Source: CAZRDB01 sp964598695 (lineage in GTDB: Bacteria; Armatimonadota; Zipacnadia; UBA1398). Taken from it: a stretch of DNA of 14,611 nt. The DNA is taken from assembly GCA_964598695.1 (NCBI GenBank), contig CAZRDB010000127.1:1-14611 (forward strand), in the 5' to 3' direction. Under the pieces are notes generated by a model that had not been told where the DNA came from, did not search any database, and saw only the letters and a program-made list of their open reading frames with translations. A program made the translations under genes and the position numbers. Shown here one piece after another: positions 6,683 to 14,516 of this stretch. The stretch's first letter is position 1. Each line of letters begins with the position of its first letter.

Positions 6683-8452
6683 ATGTACCCGTTCCTCGGA
6701 CCCGAAGACCGGCGCGTGCTTGGCGCGGAGATCGCCGACCTGATCGCCCGGCGGCTCGGCGCGACCGTGACGCTCGGCTTCGACGCGACCCTCGATGTGG
6801 GCGACGCCGAAGTGGGCGGCGAGCGCATCGCCGGTTTCCAGGAGACGCACGACCTCCGCGAGGTGCTCCTCCGCCTCTCGGCGCGGCGCCCGCTCACGTG
6901 GCGCTCCGCGCCCGTCCCAGGCACGGACCACCCGCGCGTCTGCTTCGTGCTCTCCCTGGGCTTCGGCAACGGTAGCCCGCTGCCCCAGCCGAGCGGGCAG
7001 TGGGGGCTGACCGTCAACGGCCGCCTCGCCGTCGCCTGCCGCGTCGTGAACCACTCCCAGCTCTGGCGGGGAGACTCGTGCTCTCTCGCATTCACGGCCG
7101 CGCGCCTCGAGTCGGCCGCCCCCTTCACGGGGATGACGCTTAGCTCGCTCATCGTCGACGAAGCGTTCGCGACGTTCGGTCCCGCGCTGCTGACGGTCCC
7201 CACGCAGTGGCTCGAGGCGGGCAAGCCGGCCGTGCTGAGCCTCGTCCCACGCCCGACGAAGCCGTCGCGTCGGTGGGTCGCGCTCGCCGCCCCGGGGCCC
7301 GTGCTCGAGGGGGCCGACATCGCGTCCGCGCTCGGGCTTCTCACCGAGGGTCCCCCGACGGCCTGCGGCTTCCGCGTGTACTTCGGCGACATCCACACCC
7401 ACTCGGGCCAGGTCCGTGACGAGTGCGCCGATCGCGGCTGCGGGATCGGCTCTCGGGAGGACAACTACGCGTTCGCGCGAGGCGCGGGCGGCCTCGACTT
7501 CTATGCGCTCACCGACCACGAGTGGCAGATCGACCCGGACGATCCCGGCGGCTACTTCGGCCTCGCGGATGCCCACACCGAGGACGGCCGGTTCGTCGCC
7601 CTGCCGGCCTACGAGTTCACCAACCGCCTCTGGGGCCACCGCAACGTCTACTTCGGCGAGAGCGGCGGACGGGTGGTCAGCGCGAGCCGCGACGACGGCC
7701 CGCCGCACGGGGTTCCCGAGCAGACCCGCACGCCGGGCGAGCTGTGGGCGGCGCTCGAGGCGGACGGCGTGCCCTTCCTCACCGTCCCGCACCACCCGTC
7801 GGCGGCCTCGCACCCGCTCACCTGGGAGCGCTTCCATCCCGTGCACGATCGCCTCGTCGAGGTCTACTCCGTCTGGGGCTCGAGCGAGTACTACGGGGAC
7901 TTCCCCCGCGGCGTCTCCGACCGCTACCGGTACCTCGGCGTTCGCGAGGCTCTCGCCCGGGGGCTTCGATTCGGCCTCATCGCCTCGGCCGATGGCCACG
8001 ACGGCCACCCGGGCGACGCGCAATCGCCGCTCGTGAAGCACCACCACCAGTTCCACTTCTGCGGGAGCGGCCGCGTGGCGGTGCTCGCGGAGACGTTGAC
8101 CCGGGCCGCGGTCTTCGAGGCTCTCTACTGCCGCCGGTGCTACGCCACGACCGGCCCGCCCATCGTCCTCGACGTCTCGCTGAACGGGGCGCCGATGGGC
8201 TCCGAGCTGCCGGCCGAGGAGACGGCGCGGGGCCGGAGGCTGCGCGTCGCCGTCCGCGGAACCAACGGCATCCGAGAGATCCGGATCACTCGGAACGGCC
8301 GCGTCGTCGAGACGATCGCGTGCCACGGGGCGTTCGAGGAGGAACGGGAGTGGGAGGACCGCACCGACCCCTCCGAGCCCGCCTCCTACTACGTCCGTGT
8401 CGTGCAGGTCGATCGGGAGTCGGCCTGGTCATCGCCGATCTGGGTCGGGTAG
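6683..8452 (+). CDS. PHP-domain metal hydrolase, DUF3604-like
   Basis: A 589-residue protein without a signal peptide. Residues 1-225 are an unassigned mostly beta N-terminal region. The PHP domain starts at YFGDIHTHSGQ (233-243), giving metal ligands His238 and His240, and continues with LTDHE (Asp278, His279), AYEF (Glu311), VPHHPS (His370/371) and SADGHDGHPG (Asp437, His439). This is the trinuclear metal-site layout of PHP phosphoesterases. The C-terminal 95 residues look like a beta-sandwich. Proteins of this type in environmental bacteria are annotated DUF3604 and the reaction is usually unknown; phosphoester or other metal-dependent hydrolysis is likely. It stops 18 bp from the convergent glycosidase-like gene, with no terminator between. 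The hairpin upstream suggests it is not simply the third gene of the GPP34 unit. Confidence 0.75.
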   Translation: MYPFLGPEDRRVLGAEIADLIARRLGATVTLGFDATLDVGDAEVGGERIAGFQETHDLREVLLRLSARRPLTWRSAPVPGTDHPRVCFVLSLGFGNGSPLPQPSGQWGLTVNGRLAVACRVVNHSQLWRGDSCSLAFTAARLESAAPFTGMTLSSLIVDEAFATFGPALLTVPTQWLEAGKPAVLSLVPRPTKPSRRWVALAAPGPVLEGADIASALGLLTEGPPTACGFRVYFGDIHTHSGQVRDECADRGCGIGSREDNYAFARGAGGLDFYALTDHEWQIDPDDPGGYFGLADAHTEDGRFVALPAYEFTNRLWGHRNVYFGESGGRVVSASRDDGPPHGVPEQTRTPGELWAALEADGVPFLTVPHHPSAASHPLTWERFHPVHDRLVEVYSVWGSSEYYGDFPRGVSDRYRYLGVREALARGLRFGLIASADGHDGHPGDAQSPLVKHHHQFHFCGSGRVAVLAETLTRAAVFEALYCRRCYATTGPPIVLDVSLNGAPMGSELPAEETARGRRLRVAVRGTNGIREIRITRNGRVVETIACHGAFEEEREWEDRTDPSEPASYYVRVVQVDRESAWSSPIWVG

Positions 8453-8470
8453 CCTCGTTTCCTCACGCGG

Positions 8471-9427
8471 CTACGGGCGCCACTCGAGCCGGGCGAGGCG
8501 GATCCCCTTCAGGCTCGGGAGGAGGCAGGCGAGGTACATCGCATCGCCGTCCAGGATGATCTCGGGCGCGGCGACCGGCAGCGCGCAGACGAGGGTGCGG
8601 TCATCGTCGATGCCGAAGTTGAGCGGGTCGGGAGAGCGATAGACCAGCGTCTGGGCGCCTTCGCCGTAGACCTGGGTGCGGAATAGGTAGTAGCAGCCCG
8701 ACGGCTCGTGGAGCACGACGTGCGGGCACTCCGCCGAGCAGATGCCGTCGCCCGCGCGGCCGCCGGAGGCGACCTTGGTCGAGTCGCTCCAGGAGCGGAG
8801 ATCGGTCGAGGTACGGCAGTAGACGGCGCCCTTCTGACCGGGGAACGCCGTGTAGTAGCAGTGCCACCGCTCGCCCACGCGCAGGACCATCGCGTCGCGG
8901 GTGTTGGCGCCGAGCCCCTCCGTGAACAGGCCGGTGACGCCCTCGGGGCGCACGACCCGCGTGAAGTGCTTGCCGTCCGCGCTCGTCGCGAGACAGATGT
9001 GCTCCCAGTCGCCGTAGAACATGTGGTAGAGGCCGTCCACGCGGATCACGTGCGGCGCCTGGAGCCCGCCGGGCGTCTCGCCAAGGGCCGGCTCCGCCTC
9101 CATCGCGATCCCGATCGGCCGCCAGTCCGGATCGGTCAGGCGCGCACCCTCCCAGCCGTACAGCAGCCGCCCCGTCCCCCCACATCGGGTCCCGCGCACG
9201 CACGACCACAACTGCCAGGTTCCATCGGCCGCCTGCCAGATGGAGAAGTCCACCGGCTGCTGCTCCGGTGTGCCCAGCGGGCCGAGATCCGGGCTCGTGG
9301 CGATCGTCCACCAATCGCCGACGACCTGGGGAACCACCACGGGCTCCTCGGCCGGGGAGGCCGGCGCGAGCATCGCGAGCGCGAGAGCGGTGGAGGCCAT
9401 CGGGGCGAGCAGCGACGTGCCGGTCAT
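8471..9427 (-). CDS. Secreted GH43/GH32-like beta-propeller protein
   Basis: A 318-residue exported protein. Residues 1-26 look like a signal peptide (hydrophobic core LLAPMASTALALAMLA, likely cut after SPA) but lack any positive charge in the n-region, which is unusual. The mature chain has propeller features: VDFSIW with Asp60, GLQAPHVI at 121-128, DGLYHMFYGD at 131-140, TRDAM with Asp178 and AECPHVV with Glu233. The last two resemble the RDP and ECP motifs of clan GH-J (GH32/GH68) and the matching acids of GH43, so a three-carboxylate active site (60, 178, 233) is plausible. The substrate is unknown. ATG 9427 has AGGAGGAG ending 5 bases upstream. It follows the Tat-exported gene by 58 bp on the same strand and may be the last gene of the signalling operon. 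It is a distant relative, not a close copy, of the protein at 3833-4894. Confidence 0.65.
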   Translation of the reverse strand: MTGTSLLAPMASTALALAMLAPASPAEEPVVVPQVVGDWWTIATSPDLGPLGTPEQQPVDFSIWQAADGTWQLWSCVRGTRCGGTGRLLYGWEGARLTDPDWRPIGIAMEAEPALGETPGGLQAPHVIRVDGLYHMFYGDWEHICLATSADGKHFTRVVRPEGVTGLFTEGLGANTRDAMVLRVGERWHCYYTAFPGQKGAVYCRTSTDLRSWSDSTKVASGGRAGDGICSAECPHVVLHEPSGCYYLFRTQVYGEGAQTLVYRSPDPLNFGIDDDRTLVCALPVAAPEIILDGDAMYLACLLPSLKGIRLARLEWRP

Positions 9428-9485
9428 GCGGGCTCCTCCTGGTTGGGGTCGGCGTGGGACGCCCGGATCCTACCGCACCACCGCT

Positions 9486-10361
9486 CTACGCCTCCCGGGA
9501 GAGCCCGGCGAATCGCAGTGTCAGCCGCACGTTCTGCGCCATCTGCTCCGTGTCGTGCTTCGGGAACATCCCGACGCAGATGCCGTCCTTCGGCCGGATC
9601 CCCTCCAGCGCGAAACGGAAAGCCGCCTCGGGCTCGCGCCGTCCTGCGGCGAGGATCTTGTAGGCGATCACGGGCTTCTCGATCTGCCGGATCACGTCGA
9701 CGGCCTCCCGGGGGGCGTTCTCGGCCCAGTCGCGGTCCGGGACGTAGAAGCACTGGAAGTAGAACGAGGTCGGCAGACCGGCCTTCTCGACCGCGAGGTG
9801 GACATCGCGCTGGTGCGCGGCAAGGCCGGCGGGGACTCCGAGCGTGCGGATGGCCTCGACCCACTTCCCGAGCAGATCCATCCGACCCTCGGAGAAGGTC
9901 ACCTCGGCCCGGTGGCCCTGGACGAAGACCGCGGCCGCGCCGCCGTCGACCGCCCGGCGGAACTCGTCCTCGAGCCCCTCCGGCGCGCCATCGGGCTGGG
10001 CGAGCCACGTGCGGAGCCGGCCGCCCTGCTCGCGGTAGCGGCCGAAGAGCGTGATCCAGCGATCGTACACGGGCGCCGCCACGGCGGTGATCCCCAGAGC
10101 CGCCGCCTGCTCGAGGATCTCGCAGATCCGGTCATCCGTGTAGTACTCGACCATCTCGCGGTCGAGGTCCCCCGAGAAGTGGGAGAAGCCGAAGAAGGGG
10201 TTGCTCCCGAGGATCAGGCGGCTGACCTTCACGCCGCCCAGGTCGATCGGCGGCATGGCGTCGGCCTGGCCTGCCGGGCCGTCGTCGGCAAGAGCCGCCG
10301 CCCCTGCCGCCAGGCCTGCCCCGACCGCTGCCTGCTTCACGAAGTCACGCCGCGTGATCAT
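9486..10361 (-). CDS. Tat-exported aldo/keto reductase-like TIM-barrel protein
   Basis: A 291-residue protein with a twin-arginine signal: TRRDFVK at 3-9, a hydrophobic region to about 24 and a likely cut after ALA (residue 25). Tat export implies folding, often with a cofactor, before transport. The mature chain opens like an aldo/keto reductase or related TIM barrel (VKVSRLILGSNPFFGF at 44-59) and has further strand-helix units: GITAVAAPVYDRW at 90-102, GAAAVFVQGH at 141-150, VIAYKIL at 231-237. The classic Asp-Tyr-Lys-His tetrad is not obvious, so redox activity is unproven. The ATG at 10361 has AAGGTGG in the 12-bp gap after the kinase stop, with the site overlapping that TAA, so the two genes are probably co-transcribed. 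A plausible alternative is a sugar isomerase or epimerase barrel. Confidence 0.65.
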   Translation of the reverse strand: MITRRDFVKQAAVGAGLAAGAAALADDGPAGQADAMPPIDLGGVKVSRLILGSNPFFGFSHFSGDLDREMVEYYTDDRICEILEQAAALGITAVAAPVYDRWITLFGRYREQGGRLRTWLAQPDGAPEGLEDEFRRAVDGGAAAVFVQGHRAEVTFSEGRMDLLGKWVEAIRTLGVPAGLAAHQRDVHLAVEKAGLPTSFYFQCFYVPDRDWAENAPREAVDVIRQIEKPVIAYKILAAGRREPEAAFRFALEGIRPKDGICVGMFPKHDTEQMAQNVRLTLRFAGLSREA

Positions 10362-10373
10362 CCTGGATCCACC

Positions 10374-11939
10374 TTATCCACTCCACAAGCTCCCGCCGCC
10401 CGTCCAGCCCCCGCCCCCCCACCGGGGCCGCGGCGCGAGCGCGATCAACGCCACCTCGGCCGCGACGACCGCCGCTCCCGCGAGCACTCCGCCGGCAACC
10501 TTGGCGACCTGCACCGCCTTCTCCTTCCGTTCCGCCGCGTGTTGCTCCGCCACCTGCCTCGCACGCTCACGGGCCTTCTCGTCATCGGCCCGGATGTACG
10601 CAAGCGCGGCCTCCTGGTCCCAATGGACGTACTCGAGCACCTGCCGCGCGCGCTCCTCGGTCACCCGCAGCTGATCGCACACCGCGAGCAGCGCGAAGGC
10701 GCGACGATCGCCCTCGGACTCCTCCTCGAGGCGGACCATCGCGGCGTCGACATCCCAGCCCGAACGCTCGAGCACACTCCACACGCGACGCGGCGGAGTT
10801 CCGTACAGCTCGGCGATCGCCCGGCATGCCTCCTGACGCTGGGCGTTGCCAACGGCCAGCCGCTTCTCGCCCGCCACGGTCAGTGGGAGCTTGGCGCGTC
10901 GCTCGGCCGCGTCGGTGAACAGCCGCGTCGCGACCTCGGGTGACAGCACCAGTCGCTCGGCCAGCTCCCGAAGCATCTCCTTCTCGTCCGGCGACATCAC
11001 CCCATCCTCGAGCGCACGGTCGCATGCGCGGCCGAACTCCTCCTCGGGTGCGAGCGACGGCGCGACGGGTTCCTCCGCCGCCGCGGTCGGCTCGTCCCAC
11101 GGCGACCAGGCCGCCTCCACCACCGGCATGCCTCGGAGTGCGCCCACCACCTCGGTCGCGTCGGGGCGGTCGTCCGGGTTCACCGCGACCATCCGGGGCA
11201 GAAGCGCGCCCCACGGGGCGGGGAGGTTGCCCGGGACGGTGGGCCCCTCGGTCAGGATCTGCCGCATGATCTGGCTCGTGACGTTCTCGCGGTACGGCAG
11301 GCGCCCGGTGAGGCACTCCACGGCGGTCACGCCAAGGGCGTACACGTCGGCGGCCGGCCCGATCCTGCCGTCGATCATCTCGGGCGACATGTAGGCCAGC
11401 GTACCGATCTGGCGCGAGGCCGTCGTCTGGGACCCGGCTGTCGCGCGGGCAAGCCCCATGTCACCCAGTTTCCACCGGTCGCCGCCGTGCAGGATGTTCT
11501 CGGGCTTGATATCGCGGTGGACCGCACCGGCCCCGTGCATGTAGGCGACGGCCTCCGCCACCGAGGCGACCACGGGCGAGAGAGCGGCGCCGGCGAGGGT
11601 CCCTCGCTCGGTCAGCTCCGTCCTGAGGCTCCGATCGCACAGCTCCATCGCGATGTAGAAGACACCCGCGAGGGGTCCGTCACGCAACACGCCGCACATT
11701 CGGTAGGCAACGGCGCACGGGTGGGCGAGCTGCGCCATGGCCTGGACCTCGCGCACGAGCTGGCGACGCGCGTCCTCGTCTGGCGGAGGACAGAGCTTCA
11801 CGGCGACATGGCCGATGTACTCGCCGTCGATCTGCTCGCGCGCGGAGTAGACGACGCCGAACCCGCCCTCTCCGAGGAACTGGTCGAGCACGTAGCGATC
11901 GGCGATGGTCTGCTCGCCGAGGTTGCGTCCGAGCATCAT
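10374..11939 (-). CDS. Membrane-anchored Ser/Thr kinase with UBA-like repeats
   Basis: A 521-residue Hanks-type kinase. The catalytic domain (16-270) is complete: GEGGFG loop 23-28, Lys48, Glu64, HRDIKPEN 141-148 with catalytic Asp143, DMG 160-162 in place of DFG, GTLAYMSPE 179-187, DVYALG 198-203 and Arg258. After an acidic Pro/Ala linker, residues 298-348 form a helical module with ALEDGVMSPDEKEML resembling TerB-type or EF-hand-like repeats. Two UBA/CUE-like repeats follow: 374-407 (Trp395) and 419-452 (Trp440), sharing VLE-x3-WD-x2-AA spaced 45 residues apart. A basic/acidic coil (453-475) leads to one membrane segment (about 478-502) and a Gly/Trp-rich tail. The ATG at 11939 overlaps the phosphatase stop by 4 bp (ATGA); MM follows, so 11936 is an alternative. 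It is presumably the kinase opposed by the neighbouring PP2C. Confidence 0.9.
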   Translation of the reverse strand: MMLGRNLGEQTIADRYVLDQFLGEGGFGVVYSAREQIDGEYIGHVAVKLCPPPDEDARRQLVREVQAMAQLAHPCAVAYRMCGVLRDGPLAGVFYIAMELCDRSLRTELTERGTLAGAALSPVVASVAEAVAYMHGAGAVHRDIKPENILHGGDRWKLGDMGLARATAGSQTTASRQIGTLAYMSPEMIDGRIGPAADVYALGVTAVECLTGRLPYRENVTSQIMRQILTEGPTVPGNLPAPWGALLPRMVAVNPDDRPDATEVVGALRGMPVVEAAWSPWDEPTAAAEEPVAPSLAPEEEFGRACDRALEDGVMSPDEKEMLRELAERLVLSPEVATRLFTDAAERRAKLPLTVAGEKRLAVGNAQRQEACRAIAELYGTPPRRVWSVLERSGWDVDAAMVRLEEESEGDRRAFALLAVCDQLRVTEERARQVLEYVHWDQEAALAYIRADDEKARERARQVAEQHAAERKEKAVQVAKVAGGVLAGAAVVAAEVALIALAPRPRWGGGGWTGGGSLWSG

Positions 11940-12784
11940 CGGGCATCGTCTCCCCCAGCCGTCGAGCACCCTGTGCAGGCGATCGCCACGGCGGTGTAGT
12001 TGTCGGGCGCCCCAGCCGCGAGTGCGGCCGCTTCGAGCGCGGCGACCAGGCCGGCGGGATCGGCAAAGTGGGCCGCCCCCGCGGCCCGGATCTCCGCCGG
12101 ATCGACCACGCCGCTGATGCCGTCGGAGCACAGCAGCAGCCCGTCGCCCGGCTCGAGCGCGCGAAAGGCCGGTTGGTTCTCCTCGGGCAGCGCGTCGGCC
12201 CACCGGGGTTCGACCTCGGGCTGCGCAGAGCGGTCGCCGCCCAAGCACGAGAGGACGAGCCCGGCGCCGGCGTAGCTTCGCATCTCGTCCTCCGTGATCC
12301 GACCCTCGCGGTAGGCGATCTCCGCCACCGAGTGGTCGGTTGTCCGGTAGATCGCCTCCCCCTCCCGGAAGTGGTACAGCCGGCAATCGCCCGCGTGGAG
12401 GTGGAGGCTGCGACCGCTCGCGGCCACCACCGCGGCGACCACCGTGCATCCGGGGTTGTGGCTCTCACCCGTGGCCAGGTCCGCCAACGTCCGATCCGCC
12501 TCGAGCAAGGCGCCGAGGAGGGTGTCGTAGGCGGCGACGCCGAGGGCGCCGGTGAAGGGGCCTCGATCGGCCGTGAGGAGCGTCTCCACCGCCATGCGCG
12601 AGGCGATCTCGCCCCGGTCGTGGCCTCCCATGCCGTCGGCGACGATCACCAGGAGCCGCCCGGGATCCAGCCGCTCGATCGCGAAGTCGTCCTCATTGCC
12701 GCTCCGCACCAGCCCCTGCCGCGACACCCACGCGAACCGCAGGCCTTCGCTCTCCCCGCTGCCCGTCTCCGCCGGCCTAGGCAT
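11936..12784 (-). CDS. PP2C-type (PPM) Ser/Thr protein phosphatase
   Basis: A 282-residue soluble phosphatase with all PPM motifs: GLVRSGNEDDF at 24-34 (metal-binding Glu31/Asp32), VADGMGGHDRGE at 48-59 (Asp50), GCTVVAAVV at 112-120, HAGDCRLY at 130-137, LLCSDGISG at 217-225 (Asp221) and DNYTAVAIA at 261-269 (Asp261). The family removes phosphate from Ser/Thr using two Mn/Mg ions. It starts at ATG 12784, 8 bp inside the VWA-FHA reading frame, with GAGGTGA at 12791-12797 inside that upstream frame, and its stop overlaps the kinase start. Both overlaps suggest coupled translation and fixed stoichiometry. Its expected substrates are the kinase next door and the VWA-FHA protein. The start is well supported; no signal peptide or membrane segment is present. 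Confidence 0.95.
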   Translation of the reverse strand: MPRPAETGSGESEGLRFAWVSRQGLVRSGNEDDFAIERLDPGRLLVIVADGMGGHDRGEIASRMAVETLLTADRGPFTGALGVAAYDTLLGALLEADRTLADLATGESHNPGCTVVAAVVAASGRSLHLHAGDCRLYHFREGEAIYRTTDHSVAEIAYREGRITEDEMRSYAGAGLVLSCLGGDRSAQPEVEPRWADALPEENQPAFRALEPGDGLLLCSDGISGVVDPAEIRAAGAAHFADPAGLVAALEAAALAAGAPDNYTAVAIACTGCSTAGGDDAR

Positions 12785-14516
12785 CGGCTGTCACCTCGAG
12801 TTCGACGCTGCCGACCACGATCCGGTCGCCGATGTGCAGCTCGATGGCCTCGCCGACGGCTGTACCCGCCGGCGGGGTGAGGGCTGTCCCGTTCACGATC
12901 GTCCCGGCCTTGCTGCCGAGGTCGCGGAGCAGGCAGCGCCCCTCCTCCCACGTGAGCAGGGCGTGACGGCGCGACACGGTATAGCGGTCGCCCATCTCCT
13001 GCTCCGTCAAGTCGAGACCCACCGCGACGGGCGGCGCGTTGCGGCCAATCGACAGCTCCTCTCCCGTCAGCGGGTACGCGGCGCCCACCCGACGGCCGAC
13101 CCGTACCGTGAGCCGCGCCGCACCCGGCACCGGAGACGCGCCGGCCGCCTGCTCCTGCGCGGAAGGCGTCGCGGGCCGCCCCAGTCCGCCTCCGAAGCCG
13201 ATCCCTCCACCCGGTGGGCTCACCACGGTCTCCACTCCTTCCGTAGCAGTCCGAGCGCGATCGACCGGAGCCGCCGCCCGAACCAGCTCGCCTGTCTCGC
13301 GCAGGTGGGCCGTCGCGCGCGCGTTGGCGCTGCCCGAGAGCGCTCCCGTCTCGCGCAGCTCGCGCAGCCGCGCCTCCGCATCCCCGACAACCGCCGGGTT
13401 GCCGATCAACTCGCCCGTCACGCGGATCCGCTCCAGGAGATCCCCGGTGCGCCCCGCGTCGTTCGAGGCGTTCACGAGGCTCTGGTAGACCGCCAGTTCC
13501 CAGGCGAGCCGGTAGCGATTGGCTTCCTCGTTCACCCGCTGCTGCTCGCGCGGCGCGCCGGTGAAGGTCAGTGCCGCCTCGCCATCGGCCTGCTCTGCGC
13601 CGGCTCGCGCCGAGACGCGCACGGTGGGCTGGCGCCCTTCCACCCCGAAGCGGCCGGTCGTTGCCACCCGGAGCAGGAAGACGCTCTCACCGCCGGCAGC
13701 GAGGGCGCCCAGCGGAAGCTCGGTCGCGCCGACCGGCCCCCCGGGGATCGCGATCTCCGCGTACTCGGGCGCGATCCGGCAGGCAGCCTCCATCTGCACG
13801 CTGTCAGCGAGACCCCGGACCTCGAGCGTCGCCGCGCCCACCGCCACGTCGTGCGCCCGCCGGAGGCGGTCGCCGAGCAGCGCGCCCAGGGCGGCGGGGG
13901 ACTCCGCGTGGCAGAAGGCCCCGCGACCGCGGTCGGCGAGCGTCTCGAGGAAGGCCGTGTCGAAGTCGTCCCCCGACCCGAGCCCCACGGGACAGAGGGT
14001 CACCCCGCACAACCCCGGCGCTTCCGCGAGCGCCGCGACGGCCGAGGTATCGGGGAGGCGCTTGCCCCGCGCGTCGGTCGGGTGACCGTCGGTGATCAGC
14101 AGCAGTGTCGCCGGCCGTGCGGTGTCCGCGCGAGCCCCGAACAGCGCGGCGGCATGCTGCAGCGCCGCTTGGGTGAGCGTGCACCCGCCCGCCCGGACTC
14201 CAGCGAGTCCCTCGAGCAGCCCGGCGACATCCAGGGCGCCGAGCGCCGTCAGCGGGGCCAGCGTCCGCACCCCGGTCGCGTAGGTGCAGAGAGCCAGGCG
14301 GTCCGCCGGCTGGAGCGCCGAGACGGCCAGACGGCAGGCCTCGAGCGCCCGGCTGAGCTTCTCGCCCTCCATCGACTTCGAGGTGTCGAGCATCAAGCAG
14401 ACATCGTGGCCCGGGGCCGCCGGCGCCTCCAGTGTGAGGCCGACCAGCAGCACCGCCGTCATCCGGGCGGGCGACGGAGGCCGACCCGGACGGTCCCACT
14501 CCAGCCGGATCCTCAC
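12777..14516 (-). CDS. VWA domain plus C-terminal FHA domain protein
   Basis: A 579-residue protein. Residues 36-220 form a VWA domain with a complete MIDAS metal site: DTSKS (Asp44, Ser46, Ser48), a Thr at 113-115 and ITDGHPT with Asp143. Residues 225-320 are a beta-sandwich-like segment. Residues 325-415 are helical and carry four TG(D/E/A)L motifs at Thr357, 367, 390 and 408. A Thr- and Gly-rich linker (420-465) leads to an FHA domain (about 468-576) with SIGRN (Gly491, Arg492), VSRRHALL (Ser515, Arg516, His518) and VNG (Asn542). FHA domains bind phosphothreonine, so this is the likely reader and scaffold. The hydrophobic stretch at 19-29 fits the strand before the VWA domain, not a signal peptide. 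The GTG start at 14516 has GGAGGAGGGG at 14522-14531, and overlaps the upstream stop (GTGA). Confidence 0.9.
   Translation of the reverse strand: MRIRLEWDRPGRPPSPARMTAVLLVGLTLEAPAAPGHDVCLMLDTSKSMEGEKLSRALEACRLAVSALQPADRLALCTYATGVRTLAPLTALGALDVAGLLEGLAGVRAGGCTLTQAALQHAAALFGARADTARPATLLLITDGHPTDARGKRLPDTSAVAALAEAPGLCGVTLCPVGLGSGDDFDTAFLETLADRGRGAFCHAESPAALGALLGDRLRRAHDVAVGAATLEVRGLADSVQMEAACRIAPEYAEIAIPGGPVGATELPLGALAAGGESVFLLRVATTGRFGVEGRQPTVRVSARAGAEQADGEAALTFTGAPREQQRVNEEANRYRLAWELAVYQSLVNASNDAGRTGDLLERIRVTGELIGNPAVVGDAEARLRELRETGALSGSANARATAHLRETGELVRAAAPVDRARTATEGVETVVSPPGGGIGFGGGLGRPATPSAQEQAAGASPVPGAARLTVRVGRRVGAAYPLTGEELSIGRNAPPVAVGLDLTEQEMGDRYTVSRRHALLTWEEGRCLLRDLGSKAGTIVNGTALTPPAGTAVGEAIELHIGDRIVVGSVELEVTADA

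Noticed and set aside
5696..8326. 876-codon open frame on the minus strand
   Set aside because: It lies antisense to the GPP34 copy 2 and PHP genes, both with clear family motifs. Its translation is Arg/Ala/Gly-rich with no domain, as expected from high-GC codon bias.
9240..10943. 567-codon open frame on the plus strand
   Set aside because: Antisense to the Tat gene and the kinase C-terminus, both well supported; no recognisable domain.
12068..12880. 270-codon open frame on the plus strand
   Set aside because: Antisense to the PP2C gene, which has all its motifs.
14430..14458. Hydrophobic stretch near the VWA N-terminus as a signal peptide
   Set aside because: It lies directly before the VWA domain in the place of its preceding beta-strand, is too short and is followed by no cleavage-like site before folded sequence; FHA function also suggests a cytosolic protein.
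11936..14516. Type VI secretion regulatory island
   Set aside because: The kinase, phosphatase and FHA set is similar in concept, but no structural T6SS gene is present in the window and the VWA fusion and kinase tail differ.
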